Below are positions 53,378-62,262 of a stretch of DNA of 64,000 bases, piece after piece. Location of the stretch: contig JADLCB010000014.1 of NCBI GenBank assembly GCA_020847375.1, positions 124,001 to 188,000 of the forward strand, written 5' to 3'. Origin of the DNA: Phycisphaerales bacterium (GTDB lineage: Bacteria; Planctomycetota; Phycisphaerae; Tepidisphaerales; Tepidisphaeraceae). The notes beneath the pieces are model-generated. The model did not search any database. It worked only from the letters and a program-made list of their open reading frames with translations, and was not told the origin of the DNA. Within the stretch, counting starts at the first letter, position 1; each line of letters opens with the position of its first letter. Position numbers and translations under genes: made by a program.

Positions 53378-55918
53378 TCAAGTGGCGTCGCTGCCCGCCT
53401 GTGCCAGTTGTTTTTTCCCGTCTTCATCCGGTTTATCGAGCTTGACGGCTTCAAAGAACAGGTGATCGGGTTTTTCGCCTTCGGTTTCTTCCTTGATGCT
53501 GATCTTGACCAGATCCTTGTCTTTGAACTGGCCGCGAAGAATATCCTCGCTGAGCGGGTCTTCCACGTACTGCTCGATGGCGCGGCGCAGCGGCCGGGCA
53601 CCGAAATCGGTATTGGTTCCCTTTTCGATGAGGAACTCCTTGGCTTTTTCAGTGACTTCGATCTTCAGACCGTGGTCGGTCAGGCGCTTGGTCACTTTTT
53701 TCAACTCCAGCTCGACAATGTGCTCCAGATCCTGGCGCGACAAGGGGCGGAAGACGATGACATCATCCAGTCGCCCGATGAATTCCGGGCGGAAGAAGCG
53801 TTCGACTTCCTTCATGACCGTGCCCTTGATCGTCTGGTAGGTGCGTTCTTCCTGGGCACCCTTGGTTTTGGAATGCAGGCCAAAGGTCTGCCCGCCACCC
53901 TTGATCAGTTCTGAACCGATGTTGGATGTCATGATCAGGATGACGTTGCGGAAATCGACGCGCCGGCCGAACGAATCGGTCAGGTGGCCTTCCTCCATGA
54001 TCTGCAGGAGCATGTTGAAGACATCGGGATGTGCCTTTTCCACTTCGTCCAGCAGCACCACTGAATAAGGCCGGCGACGAATGCGTTCGGTGAGCTGGCC
54101 GCCTTCCTCATACCCGACATAGCCGGGAGGCGCGCCGATCAAGCGCGAGACGTTGTGTTTCTCCATGTACTCGCTCATGTCGATCATGACCATGGCGTCA
54201 GCATCGCTGAACATGAACTCCGCCAGCGCCTTGGACAAGAGCGTTTTACCCACGCCGGACGGGCCGAGGAACAGGAAGCTGCCCATGGGACGGTTGGGGT
54301 CTTTCATACCCGAACGGGCGCGGCGGATGGTCTTGGCGATGGCTTTGATCGCTTCATCCTGCGAGACCACTTTCTTATGCAGCTCGTTTTCCAATTCCAG
54401 CAGGCGCTGGGCTTCCTCTTTTTCCAGGCGGGTGAGCGGTACGCCGGTCATCTTGGAGACCACTTCCGCGATGACTTCCTCGTCAACAACGCCGTCGATC
54501 TCCTTGGATTTTTCGCGCCACTGTTTCTGCATTTCCTCTTTTTGCTTGCGCAGTTCATCTGCCTTGTCGCGCAAACGCGCCGCCTCCTCATATTCAGCGT
54601 TTTTGACGGCTTCATCCTTCTGAATGCTCAGCCGGTCGATCTGGGCTTCCAGATCAGCCAGATTGGGCGGTTTGGTCATCGAGCGCAGGCGGATGCGGGC
54701 GCCGGCTTCATCCAGCACGTCAATCGCCTTGTCAGGCAGGGCGCGGCCGGTGATGTAACGGTCGGACATATCCACCGCTGACTGCAACGCCGCGTCGGTG
54801 ATGCGCACGCGATGATGCGCTTCGTAACGATCACGCAGCCCGCGCAGAATCTCAACCGCGTCCTCCTTGGAGGGCGGGTTGACGTGAATCGGCTGGAAAC
54901 GCCGGGCCAGGGCGGCGTCTTTTTCGATGTATTTGCGATATTCATCGAACGTGGTGGCGCCGATGCACTGGATTTCGCCGCGCGACAGGGCGGGTTTGAG
55001 GACGTTGGAGGCGTCAATCGCGCCTTCAGCGCCACCGGCACCGACCAGCGTGTGCAGTTCGTCGATGAACAGGATGACATTCTTGGCGCGGCGCACTTCG
55101 TTCATGACCGCCTTGATGCGTTCTTCAAACTGACCGCGATATTTGGTACCGGCGACCATCATCGCCAGGTCGAGCACGACGATCCGGCGATCATGCAGGA
55201 TCTCCGGTACATCGTTGCTGATGACCATCTGGGCCAGACCTTCGACAATGGCGGTCTTACCGACACCGGCTTCGCCGAGCAGCACGGGATTGTTTTTCTG
55301 GCGGCGGCAGAGAATCTGAATCACGCGCTCGATTTCATTGGCCCGGCCGATGACCGGATCAAGCTGATTTTCGCGGGCCAGCTCGGTCAGATCACGTCCG
55401 AAACTGTCCAGAGCGGGGGTTTTGCTCTTACTTTTCTGACCGGTTTTATCGCTGTTGGAGGGGGTTTCTTCGTTTTCCACGCCGGCTCCCAAAAGGCTGA
55501 GAACTTCTTCGCGGACATCTTCCAGTTTCAGACCCAGATTCATCAAAACCTGGGCGGCAACGCCGTCGTGTTCGCGCAGCAGGCCCAGCAGCAGATGCTC
55601 CGTGCCCACATAGTTATGGTTGAGATTGCGCGCTTCTTCGATGGCGTACTCGATCACCTTCTTGGCCCGGGGGGTCTGGGGCAGCTTGCCCATGGTGACC
55701 ATATCCGGGCCACTTTTGACGAGTTTTTCCACTTCCAGGCGAACCTTGCGCAAATCGACATCGAGGTTTTTCAGGACATTGGCCCCGACGCCGCTGCCTT
55801 CCTTGACCAAGCCCAGAAGGATGTGCTCGGTGCCGATATATTCATGGTTGAATCGCTGGGCCTCCTGGTTGGCCAGCGCCATGACTTTGCGTGCGCGATC
55901 GGTAAATCGTTCAAACAT
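53378..55918 (-). CDS. clpC: ATP-dependent Clp protease ATPase subunit ClpC
   Basis: Hexameric unfoldase that feeds proteins to ClpP. The 846 residues contain two N-terminal Clp repeats (about 1-145, [20 protein letters not shown]), a first AAA module with Walker [14 protein letters not shown] near residue 220, a UVR-type middle segment ([20 protein letters not shown]) characteristic of ClpC as opposed to ClpB, and a second AAA module with [17 protein letters not shown] and the [20 protein letters not shown] block. The C-terminal domain is present. The ATG at 55918 has AGGAG upstream. No ClpP or McsB-type partner gene is adjacent. A CtsR or CIRCE site was not recognised. Confidence 0.96.
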   Translation of the reverse strand: MFERFTDRARKVMALANQEAQRFNHEYIGTEHILLGLVKEGSGVGANVLKNLDVDLRKVRLEVEKLVKSGPDMVTMGKLPQTPRAKKVIEYAIEEARNLNHNYVGTEHLLLGLLREHDGVAAQVLMNLGLKLEDVREEVLSLLGAGVENEETPSNSDKTGQKSKSKTPALDSFGRDLTELARENQLDPVIGRANEIERVIQILCRRQKNNPVLLGEAGVGKTAIVEGLAQMVISNDVPEILHDRRIVVLDLAMMVAGTKYRGQFEERIKAVMNEVRRAKNVILFIDELHTLVGAGGAEGAIDASNVLKPALSRGEIQCIGATTFDEYRKYIEKDAALARRFQPIHVNPPSKEDAVEILRGLRDRYEAHHRVRITDAALQSAVDMSDRYITGRALPDKAIDVLDEAGARIRLRSMTKPPNLADLEAQIDRLSIQKDEAVKNAEYEEAARLRDKADELRKQKEEMQKQWREKSKEIDGVVDEEVIAEVVSKMTGVPLTRLEKEEAQRLLELENELHKKVVSQDEAIKAIAKTIRRARSGMKDPNRPMGSFLFLGPSGVGKTLLSKALAEFMFSDADAMVMIDMSEYMEKHNVSRLIGAPPGYVGYEEGGQLTERIRRRPYSVVLLDEVEKAHPDVFNMLLQIMEEGHLTDSFGRRVDFRNVILIMTSNIGSELIKGGGQTFGLHSKTKGAQEERTYQTIKGTVMKEVERFFRPEFIGRLDDVIVFRPLSRQDLEHIVELELKKVTKRLTDHGLKIEVTEKAKEFLIEKGTNTDFGARPLRRAIEQYVEDPLSEDILRGQFKDKDLVKISIKEETEGEKPDHLFFEAVKLDKPDEDGKKQLAQAGSDAT

Positions 55919-56248
55919 TACATTCTCCTGCGTGTCAGCCCGGGTTTGTTGTTGTATCTGCCGTCAGATCTTATTGTTTGGTTGCCCGGGCTTGTCAGCT
56001 AATAAGTCATACGAATTTTCGCGCATTTTGTTCAGCGCATCACAACTTTGCTGTAATTGTAGGGGTTGTCCCCTGCAGAGCAAAGCGCTGGGCATTGCCC
56101 TGTGTGCTCAATATCGGCCTGCCAGTAGCGCGCAATGAGCAGGGAACCAGCAACATACCGGGGAATAATCAGCCGAAAATATTGATTGGTTCGGCTGCGT
56201 GACCGTCGAATTGGGCGCACAAGGCTATCAGTCGTGACAGGGCGTTGA
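55919..56248. other. Non-coding gap upstream of clpC
   Basis: About 330 bases that presumably hold the clpC promoter. AGCCCGGG (55937-55944) and CCCGGGCT (55985-55992) form an inverted repeat in the clpC leader. No heat-shock operator, RNA gene or small gene was recognised in the rest. Confidence 0.4.
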
Positions 56249-57001
56249 TTACCGGTCCACCCGCCGGGCCAACCGCATGTAGCTGCTGCTGAAATAGGGG
56301 CGCAAATAATGCTTCCAGGTCTTGAAGAAATTTCGCCGCGGTTGAATCCAGTATCCATCGAAGGGTTCATAACCAGTGCGCCGCAGCAGGGCATCGAGCG
56401 TGGTCGGGTCCTGCCAGTTCAGGTGGTCTTCGTGAACCATGGGTTTGCCGTAACGCCATATTTTCCAGGTCTGGCCGACATAAAAAGGGTTGGGCGTGGA
56501 GATGATCAAGACGCCGCCGGGTTTGAGATGGCGACGAAGATTGCGCAAAAATAGGCCGCAATTTTCCAGATGTTCGATGATTTCCCCGGCGATGATGGTG
56601 TCAAACTGCCGCTGCAGGTCCATCGTTTCGACATCGGCGCAGGCAGCGTGATACCCCTGGGATTGGAGCTGTTCGATTCCCTGCGGATCAATATCAACCC
56701 CCAGCACATCGGGGTTGATCTCGTGCGTCCGTTTGAACAGGAAATTGGGTTTGGCGATGCGCTGATCAACGGTGTTGCGCTGCGGGCGGGCATCAACACA
56801 GCCTAGATCCATCACCTGCCGCGGTGGCTGGGCGTATTGGGCGAGAATGGGAAAACGATCAGATAGTACGGTGGTAAACATGCGGTAATGAGCAATGTCC
56901 GTGGATTGATCACGCCTGTCAATTGGTGCTGGGATGAAATTATGATGATTCCAAGGATGGTTGGACGACAACCAATGCCGGGCCAGTTCAGAAATTGGCA
57001 A
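56249..57001 (-). CDS. Class I SAM-dependent methyltransferase
   Basis: Up to 250 residues. VMDLGCVDARPQRNTVDQRI holds a variant motif I (GCVDARP rather than GxGxG), VLGVDIDPQGIEQLQSQGYH the acidic strand-2 end, FDTIIAGEIIEHLENCGLFL motif IV, and LKPGGVLIISTPNPFYVG the post-motif, as in UbiG-like enzymes acting on large or lipid-linked substrates. The start is uncertain: TTG 57001 gives the full frame, and ATG 56881 still includes the catalytic domain. It is encoded upstream of clpC on the same strand, 330 bases away. Substrate unknown. Confidence 0.82.
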   Translation of the reverse strand: MPISELARHWLSSNHPWNHHNFIPAPIDRRDQSTDIAHYRMFTTVLSDRFPILAQYAQPPRQVMDLGCVDARPQRNTVDQRIAKPNFLFKRTHEINPDVLGVDIDPQGIEQLQSQGYHAACADVETMDLQRQFDTIIAGEIIEHLENCGLFLRNLRRHLKPGGVLIISTPNPFYVGQTWKIWRYGKPMVHEDHLNWQDPTTLDALLRRTGYEPFDGYWIQPRRNFFKTWKHYLRPYFSSSYMRLARRVDR

Positions 57002-57075
57002 TTATCGATTGTCGGGGGATTTGCGTTTTGCCGCAGCGTTGCGTATGGTATCAGCCACAATCTGGGCAGTATGCT

Positions 57076-57166
57076 GGAGAGGTGGCCGAGCGGCTGAAGG
57101 CGCTGGTTTGCTAAACCGGTTTAGGGGGTCATACCCTTAACGCGGGTTCGAATCCCGCCCTCTCCG
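57076..57166 (+). tRNA. tRNA-Ser (anticodon GCU)
   Basis: The 7-bp acceptor stem GGAGAGG/CCTCTCC, a D arm from TGGCCGAG, the anticodon loop TTGCTAA (anticodon GCU, reading AGC/AGU), a long class II variable arm, and the T arm GGGTTCGAATCCC give a complete serine tRNA of 91 bases. The CCA end is not encoded. It lies between the methyltransferase and the cytochrome c gene, and the restriction-modification locus begins about 800 bases downstream. Confidence 0.95.
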
Positions 57167-57314
57167 TTACATTTCTATAGTCGGGACGCAAAGAGGGTTG
57201 TAGCGGGGGCTATCCACCCGATCAGAACGAGCAAAAATGCTCTGATGGTCTGATCGTACTGGCTCGGTAAAAGAGCAAATATTCAGTTGAAAATAGCGCA
57301 AAATAACTTCTGAT

Positions 57315-57773
57315 ATGTCGAACAAGTCATCACCGTGGATCGTTGCACTCATTCTTTTTCTGGCAGCGATTGGCGTTGGCGGAACCGTGGTGCTGGTGGT
57401 TTTGGCGTTGCAGGTGCAAAAGCCGGGAGAGCAGGTTGAGCAAGCGCCGCTGGGGCCGCTGGAAACGCGGGGGCGTGCGCTGTTTCAGGCGCGGGGGTGC
57501 AATGCGTGTCATACGGTGGATGGAAGCGCGGGAATTGGCCCGAGCATGGCCGGGTTCTGGGGCAGGCAGCGTCAACTGGCGGACGGGGGGCAGGTGACGG
57601 GGGATGAGGCCTATTTCATTGAATCCGTGCGCGACCCGCAGGCGAAGGTGGCAGCCGGTTTCCGACCGGCGATGCCGGAGTTTGGCAACAGCATTACCGA
57701 CAACGATCTGGCAGCGATCATGGCGTATGTGCGCACGCTGCCGGCGCAACAGTCAGCGGACAAGGCGCACTAA
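57315..57773 (+). CDS. Membrane-anchored c-type cytochrome
   Basis: 152 residues. One N-terminal membrane segment (IVALILFLAAIGVGGTVVLV) anchors a small periplasmic domain with a single heme site ARGCNACHTVDGSAGIGPSM (CxxCH) and a likely axial Met in FRPAMPEFG. It resembles the cytochrome c domain found at the end of cytochrome oxidase subunit II, so it may carry electrons to an oxidase not encoded here. It ends just before the restriction-modification locus. Confidence 0.88.
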   Translation: MSNKSSPWIVALILFLAAIGVGGTVVLVVLALQVQKPGEQVEQAPLGPLETRGRALFQARGCNACHTVDGSAGIGPSMAGFWGRQRQLADGGQVTGDEAYFIESVRDPQAKVAAGFRPAMPEFGNSITDNDLAAIMAYVRTLPAQQSADKAH

Positions 57774-57972
57774 AAATAGTTGCGGATTGCTTGTAAGGCA
57801 GGGTTGGTTAGACTCTCGCGGGCGGCGGGACGACCAACATCGAGGATGTACAGATCTGTCTCAAGAAGAACAAGGCCGCCAAGGCCGCCCGCATCCCGCG
57901 GAAGGCGGATGCTCGGGGAAAATACCACGGTGGCGACTTCCGCAGCACCCACATCCGGCATAGGATATTGCC
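57774..57972. other. Left edge of the restriction-modification insert
   Basis: About 200 bases between the cytochrome c gene and the methyltransferase gene. A + strand frame without a good start (through about 57850-57975, reading KKNKAAKAARIPRKADARGK) ends at a TGA overlapping the methyltransferase GTG. It might be the tail of a lost gene. No repeat matching the right edge was seen here. Confidence 0.35.
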
Positions 57973-58968
57973 GTGACGACCGCATTAACTCCAAGTCGCG
58001 TCGAACTTGATGAGCGGATACTCCTCGATGAGCTGCTGTCGCGAGGGAATCTCGATGATATGATTCCACAACTCGCTCGCGATTCACAAGCGATTGCGCG
58101 GATTGAAGACATCGTCCAGCGACGACATACATCGCACGAGTTACGCATTCAGGATGCTCGATGCGCTGCCAATCTGGATGAGGGCTCAATCCATCTGGTC
58201 GTTACGTCACCCCCTTACTGGACGCTCAAACGTTACAACGAAGGCAACGATCAGCTCGGCCACATCATTGAGTACGACGAATTTATCGCTGCGCTTGATG
58301 CCGTGTGGAGCCACTGCTATCGAGCACTGGTGCCCGGTGGAAGGCTGGTCATTAACGTAGGCGACGTGTGCCTTTCGCGAAGAAAGAACAACGGTCGTCA
58401 CACCGTCGTACCCCTTCACGCAACCATACAGGAACACTGCAAGCGGATTGGATTCGATAACCTCTCGCCGATTATCTGGCACAAGATTGCAAACGCCAAC
58501 TACGAAGCAAATGGCGGAGGGGGCTTCCTTGGAAAGCCATACGAACCCAACGCCGTTATCAAGAACGACATCGAATTCATTCTCATGCAACGTAAGCCCG
58601 GCGGCTATCGCAGTCCTTCGAAAGCCGAGAGATTGCTCAGTATTGTCAGTGCGGAAAACTACCAGCTATGGTTTCGGCAAATCTGGTCGGACGTGAAGGG
58701 AATGTCCACGGCGAAGCATCCAGCACCCTATTCGGCTGATTTCGCCGAGCGGCTGGTCCGCATGTTCTCGTTCGTCGGCGACACCGTTCTTGATCCGTTT
58801 ATGGGAACGGGATCGACCAATGTCGCTTGCGCGCGCTGGGGCCGGAACAGTATTGGAATCGAAGTCGATCCGGCATATTTCGAAATGGCCCGAACCCGTC
58901 TTGTCGATCATGGGGCGGATCTCTATCTAACTTCCACTGTGAGCACCCGAACCAATGGGCATCGGTGA
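57973..58968 (+). CDS. Type II DNA methyltransferase (beta class)
   Basis: 331 residues. Catalytic motif IV LVVTSPPYWTLKRYN comes before motif X/I TVLDPFMGTGSTNVACARW, the order of beta-class enzymes. SPPYW is typical of N4-cytosine methylases but is also found in some N6-adenine ones. It modifies DNA to protect it from the nuclease encoded next; the genes overlap by 14 bases. The start is a GTG at 57973. The first 70 residues lie before the catalytic core and may include the recognition part. By pairing it should recognise CTCGAG, which is an inference. Confidence 0.9.
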   Translation: MTTALTPSRVELDERILLDELLSRGNLDDMIPQLARDSQAIARIEDIVQRRHTSHELRIQDARCAANLDEGSIHLVVTSPPYWTLKRYNEGNDQLGHIIEYDEFIAALDAVWSHCYRALVPGGRLVINVGDVCLSRRKNNGRHTVVPLHATIQEHCKRIGFDNLSPIIWHKIANANYEANGGGGFLGKPYEPNAVIKNDIEFILMQRKPGGYRSPSKAERLLSIVSAENYQLWFRQIWSDVKGMSTAKHPAPYSADFAERLVRMFSFVGDTVLDPFMGTGSTNVACARWGRNSIGIEVDPAYFEMARTRLVDHGADLYLTSTVSTRTNGHR

Positions 58969-59680
58969 TTTAGAATCAAACCTTCGTACTGCTGTTCGGC
59001 ACTTCTGGCAGACAAGAACCGATCAGTCCTCAAGACAAACCGCCGCGGGATCGCGCGACCGCGGCAGCCGCGCTGCCGTCACGGGTGGTAAGCAGATGGA
59101 TGGCTTCACCCGTTTGGTGCGACGATTACTCATCGAGGCGAACGTTCCGGAATCGTGTATCGCGGTTGACAAACACGTCGAATTACCCGGCTGGTTTCGC
59201 GCCGAAAAGAAATGGGACTTGGTAATCGTCCATGACCAGGAGCTCATAGCCGCAGTCGAGTTTAAGTCTCAGACCGGTCCATCCTTTGGCAACAATTTCA
59301 ACAACCGCACTGAAGAAGCACTTGGCAGCGCCACGGACATCTGGGCGGCATATCGTGAAGGTGCATTTAAACCCTCAAATCGCCCCTTTCTTGGGTACCT
59401 CATGCTTCTGGAAGACTGTGATCGCTCTCGGACTGCGGTCAAAATCGCCGCGCCACACTTTCCTGTTTTTCCTGAGTTTCGAAGCGCATCATATCGCGAT
59501 CGCTACGCCATCTTCATCGAAAAGATGCTGCGTGACCGGCTTTATGACGGCGCTTGTTTTCTGCTATCGCAGACTGCATCGGCTGATACGGGCGACTACA
59601 TCGAGCCGCATCCTGAACTCACTTTCAGCAAGTTCATTACGCCGCTGCTTGCTCGCGCCGCCACGATCTGTCAGCAGTGA
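58955..59680 (+). CDS. XhoI/PaeR7I-type restriction endonuclease
   Basis: 241 residues, close to XhoI in length and sequence. Shared blocks include a GGKQMDGF-like segment, the active site KWDLVIVHDQELIAAVEFKS (Asp, then Glu-x-Lys), TGPSFGNNFNNRTEEALGSA and APHFPVFPEFRSASYRDRYA. These are the hallmark sequences of the family that cuts CTCGAG to leave 5' TCGA ends. Start ATG 58955 overlaps the methyltransferase stop. Family assignment is from recalled XhoI sequence. A repeat found elsewhere only after the HsdR-N gene follows the stop. Confidence 0.92.
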   Translation: MGIGDLESNLRTAVRHFWQTRTDQSSRQTAAGSRDRGSRAAVTGGKQMDGFTRLVRRLLIEANVPESCIAVDKHVELPGWFRAEKKWDLVIVHDQELIAAVEFKSQTGPSFGNNFNNRTEEALGSATDIWAAYREGAFKPSNRPFLGYLMLLEDCDRSRTAVKIAAPHFPVFPEFRSASYRDRYAIFIEKMLRDRLYDGACFLLSQTASADTGDYIEPHPELTFSKFITPLLARAATICQQ

Positions 59681-59711
59681 GATCGCTGGCTGCGACGCAA
59701 AAGCCAGCCGC

Positions 59712-59770
59712 CGATGAGGCCGTGACCCACCGCCGGGGAATTTTCGAGTATCTATTGGTCGGGGCGATTA
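59712..59770. repeat. Downstream repeat shared with the HsdR-N locus, copy 2
   Basis: CGATGAGGCCGTGACCCACC and the following bases, including ATTTTCGAGTATCT, match 6490 onward with four mismatches in 47 bases. It lies 32 bases after the endonuclease stop and reaches the 3' end of the convergent acyltransferase gene. It is not in frame with the endonuclease gene, so the shared sequence is not a shared protein tail. Confidence 0.65.
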
Positions 59771-60886
59771 GGCGGACAACGAAACTTGTTTAAGCGCGGA
59801 GGAGGTGCTGCGCGGCGGCGAGGCGGTACGGGTGGGCATGGTGAACCAGCCCTGGCGGATGTACCAGCGTCGGCCGGTGCGCAGATGATCGATCATGGCG
59901 CGTTGCAGGGAGGTGAGGCGGGGTAGCTGGTCGATATTTTCCGGTACAGCGCCGAAGACAAAGCGGAGGGCTTTGAAGCTGTCTTCGATCAAAGCCGAAC
60001 CAAGATTAAATCGACGCTGAAACAGAATGATGTTGGACTGATGGGGCAGATAATCAGCCAGTTGGGGATCGAGCAGCCACGATTCGCAGGTGGCGCGGGT
60101 GATCTTTTTGTCGGGAATGATGCGAGAGAAAAAATCCGCGGCTTGGGTGATGGACTCGTCGCAGGCGTCGGGGGTCATGGGGCCGCTGAAATCGGGAATA
60201 TGCAGCGAGAGGATGGGGCTGCTGGCGTCGTAGGGTTGATGGGTGGCGATCAGGGCGTTTTGCAACCAGCCGGGCATGGCTTGGAGTTCAAATTGCAAAC
60301 GGCCGAGCTGATAGAGCATGCCGCGAAAATGGAGCATGAGCCAGTAAGGGCCAGCCAGACCGCTGCCGCCATGACGTTTTTCATGGACGCGCATATGCCG
60401 GCCAATATCCGCCAGGGTTGCGCGGGTAATGGCGGGATCGACACCCAGACGCTGATGATACTGTTTGAGGGCGGGGGTGGCAGCAGCGAATACATGGATA
60501 TAGAAGTAGCGATAGTCGGGATCATTGACATCGCGCAAGATCGGGAAGACCGGCGGTTTTTGCAATGAACCGAGGCTGGCGATGAGTGATTGGGTGGCTT
60601 GCTGAAATACCTGCCACATGCGCGGTTGGTTATGTCGATCCGGGCGCAGGGCCAGGATGGGGGAAATGTCGGACGGGGGGACATCCATTTCCTGCAGCAA
60701 CTGGGTCAGCACATCGTCGGTGGGCAGGTCAATCGACTGAGCGTCATCAGCCAGCGCTGATAGAGAATCAAACCAGCCCAGGGTCTGAAGCGTATCGACA
60801 AAAATAGATTGAGGTTGATCGCGATTGGTTTTCGTAGTTCTGGCTCCTCGGAGTTTAATTTTGAAATACAAAACAAGGGGAAGCAA
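59768..60886 (-). CDS. Acyltransferase domain protein (GNAT_C type)
   Basis: Up to 372 residues. The C-terminal two thirds carry the blocks of the GNAT_C family: GLAGPYWLMLHFRGMLYQLG, GRLQFELQAMPGW, ILSLHIPDFSGPMTP, TRATCESWLLDPQLADYLPH and SNIILFQRRFN. An N-terminal helical part (residues about 30-120) may be the NAT_N companion domain. Members are annotated as acyltransferases, but substrates are largely unknown. The start is unclear: the frame opens with TTG 60886 and has no ATG for about 65 codons, so the N-terminus may be misjudged. It converges on the restriction-modification locus. Confidence 0.75.
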   Translation of the reverse strand: MLPLVLYFKIKLRGARTTKTNRDQPQSIFVDTLQTLGWFDSLSALADDAQSIDLPTDDVLTQLLQEMDVPPSDISPILALRPDRHNQPRMWQVFQQATQSLIASLGSLQKPPVFPILRDVNDPDYRYFYIHVFAAATPALKQYHQRLGVDPAITRATLADIGRHMRVHEKRHGGSGLAGPYWLMLHFRGMLYQLGRLQFELQAMPGWLQNALIATHQPYDASSPILSLHIPDFSGPMTPDACDESITQAADFFSRIIPDKKITRATCESWLLDPQLADYLPHQSNIILFQRRFNLGSALIEDSFKALRFVFGAVPENIDQLPRLTSLQRAMIDHLRTGRRWYIRQGWFTMPTRTASPPRSTSSALKQVSLSA

Positions 60887-61051
60887 ATGCTTTTGGTTAT
60901 CGGCTGAGGCTGGGGAGGAAGGCGTCTTTGATTAAATCGTAATAATTGAGTTAGTTGGCGGGGGTATGACTATCGACTTATCTGGCCGGAATTGCAGGAG
61001 TTGGCGGATGGACGTGTGGAGAAAATCGCGTGGAGTGCGGAGCAGGTGTAA

Positions 61052-61067
61052 TGTTCCACGTGGAACA
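61052..61067. other. parS-like centromere site
   Basis: TGTTCCACGTGGAACA is a perfect 16-bp palindrome (18 bp with flanking A and T) and matches the ParB-binding parS consensus TGTTnCACGTGnAACA, being the variant known from Pseudomonas. It lies in the non-coding gap between the acyltransferase and HAD genes, 25 bases after the HAD stop. ParB bound to parS organises chromosome segregation, usually near the replication origin. No second site and no parA or parB gene was seen in the window. Confidence 0.75.
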
Positions 61068-61092
61068 TTGTAGCTGGGGGTGGACAGGGCGG

Positions 61093-61680
61093 TCAGAGCA
61101 GCGATTGGAGCAGGTGGAGCAGCTCGATCAGGCTGGTCAAGGTGCGGGTGGGGCAGGCGGCGAAATCGCGCGGGTGCTGATGGCTGATCCAGATGGTGGT
61201 GATCCCGGCGGCGTGACCGGCGAGTATGTCAAACGCTGCATCGCCGACCATCCAGGCTTGCTGGTGGGTGATACCCAGATGCTGACAGGCGAAGAGGAGC
61301 GGAGCGGGGTGGGGTTTGTGCGGCAGGTCGTCATCGCGCGTGATGAGCAGATCGACGTGGAGGTTGTGGGCGGTGCAGATGGTGGTGGCGCTGGCGCGGC
61401 TGTTGCGGGTGATGATTGCGCTGGCGATATTGTTGAGATGCAACCAGTCGAGCAAATCGCAGCAACCGTCATTAAGGCGGGCGTTGCGGGCAGCGGTTTG
61501 CTCGTGGCGCTGGAGGATGGCCAGGGCGGGTTGGCGCTGCACCGGTGGGAGCGCAGCCAGTGCTTCGAGGATGGGTTGATTGCCAATGCCCATTTCGCGT
61601 TTGATGGCGGGGAAATCCAGCATGGGCTGGGTGAGCGTGCCGTCCATGTCAAAGAGAATAGCGCGGGGGAGGGTGAGCAT
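61093..61680 (-). CDS. HAD-superfamily phosphatase (phosphoglycolate phosphatase-like)
   Basis: 195 residues from ATG 61680. Motif I AILFDMDGTLTQPML (nucleophile and acid Asp), motif II IASAIITRNSRAS, motif III lysine in PHKPHPAPLLFACQHLGI, and motif IV WMVGDAAFDILAGHAAGI are all present, with a helical cap between. A longer frame reaches 61728 but runs through the ferredoxin terminator, so it is rejected. Small-molecule phosphate monoester is the expected substrate; phosphoglycolate is one candidate. Confidence 0.88.
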   Translation of the reverse strand: MLTLPRAILFDMDGTLTQPMLDFPAIKREMGIGNQPILEALAALPPVQRQPALAILQRHEQTAARNARLNDGCCDLLDWLHLNNIASAIITRNSRASATTICTAHNLHVDLLITRDDDLPHKPHPAPLLFACQHLGITHQQAWMVGDAAFDILAGHAAGITTIWISHQHPRDFAACPTRTLTSLIELLHLLQSLL

Positions 61681-61713
61681 GATGATGACGGCTGAACCGC
61701 GCCGAATGGTTAC

Positions 61714-61774
61714 AAAAAACGCCCGCAACCAATTGAGAAAGAGCTAAAACTCTGTCTCGCGGGATTGCGGGCGT
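61714..61774 (-). terminator. Rho-independent terminator after the ferredoxin gene
   Basis: On the minus strand CGCCCGCAATCC (61773-61762) and GGTTGCGGGCG (61730-61720) form a long stem with one bulge, with an inner loop of about 31 bases that can fold further (AGAGTTTTAGCTCT). The run of six T follows (61719-61714). It separates the ferredoxin and HAD transcripts. Confidence 0.75.
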
Positions 61775-61796
61775 CAACGAGTCGGAAGTAAGTCAA

Positions 61797-62057
61797 TTAT
61801 TTCTTGTAGTACTGATCGTTGCGCTGGATGAAGTCGGACCATTCAGGCGGAAGATCTTCCTGGGGGAAGATGGCCTGCACGGGGCATTCATCAACGCACA
61901 AACCGCAATCGATACAGTTTTCCGGATCGATGAACAACTGTTCCTCATCGTCAAAATTGGATTCATCCTTGGTGGGATGGATACAGTCGACCGGACATAC
62001 GGTGACGCAGGCAGTGTCCTTGGTTCCGATGCACGGTTGAGCAATAATGTGGGCCAT
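61797..62057 (-). CDS. 7Fe-type ferredoxin
   Basis: 86 residues. Cysteines are spaced C9-x7-C17-x3-C21-P-x2-C25 and then CIDCGLCVDECPVQAI. The missing cysteine between C9 and C17 is the arrangement of ferredoxins with one [3Fe-4S] and one [4Fe-4S] cluster, as in Azotobacter FdI. The acidic middle and tail are typical of soluble cytoplasmic electron carriers. It could serve the 2-oxoacid oxidoreductase encoded at 20749-23859, though it is 38 kb away. Single gene with its own terminator. Confidence 0.92.
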   Translation of the reverse strand: MAHIIAQPCIGTKDTACVTVCPVDCIHPTKDESNFDDEEQLFIDPENCIDCGLCVDECPVQAIFPQEDLPPEWSDFIQRNDQYYKK

Positions 62058-62262
62058 TGTGGCTGAACTCCTTCGTGTTCTGAATATTCGACCCGTTTAA
62101 GTCGGGTAATTATAGATGCTATCGGCAGGTGGGCAACAGGCTTCCATTTTTATTGAAAGAATAGAGCATCTTGCGTGTTGGTTTTAGTTTGTCCTTGCTG
62201 GCATTACCGCGTTCAGGGCCGATAACATGGCGATGGCTTGGCAGCGCTGCGCGAGCCTGCCA

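Noticed and set aside
57076-59770. tRNA-Ser as the attachment site of an integrated island carrying the restriction-modification genes
   Set aside because: No integrase gene and no second copy of the tRNA 3' end were seen in the window, and the cytochrome c gene lies between.
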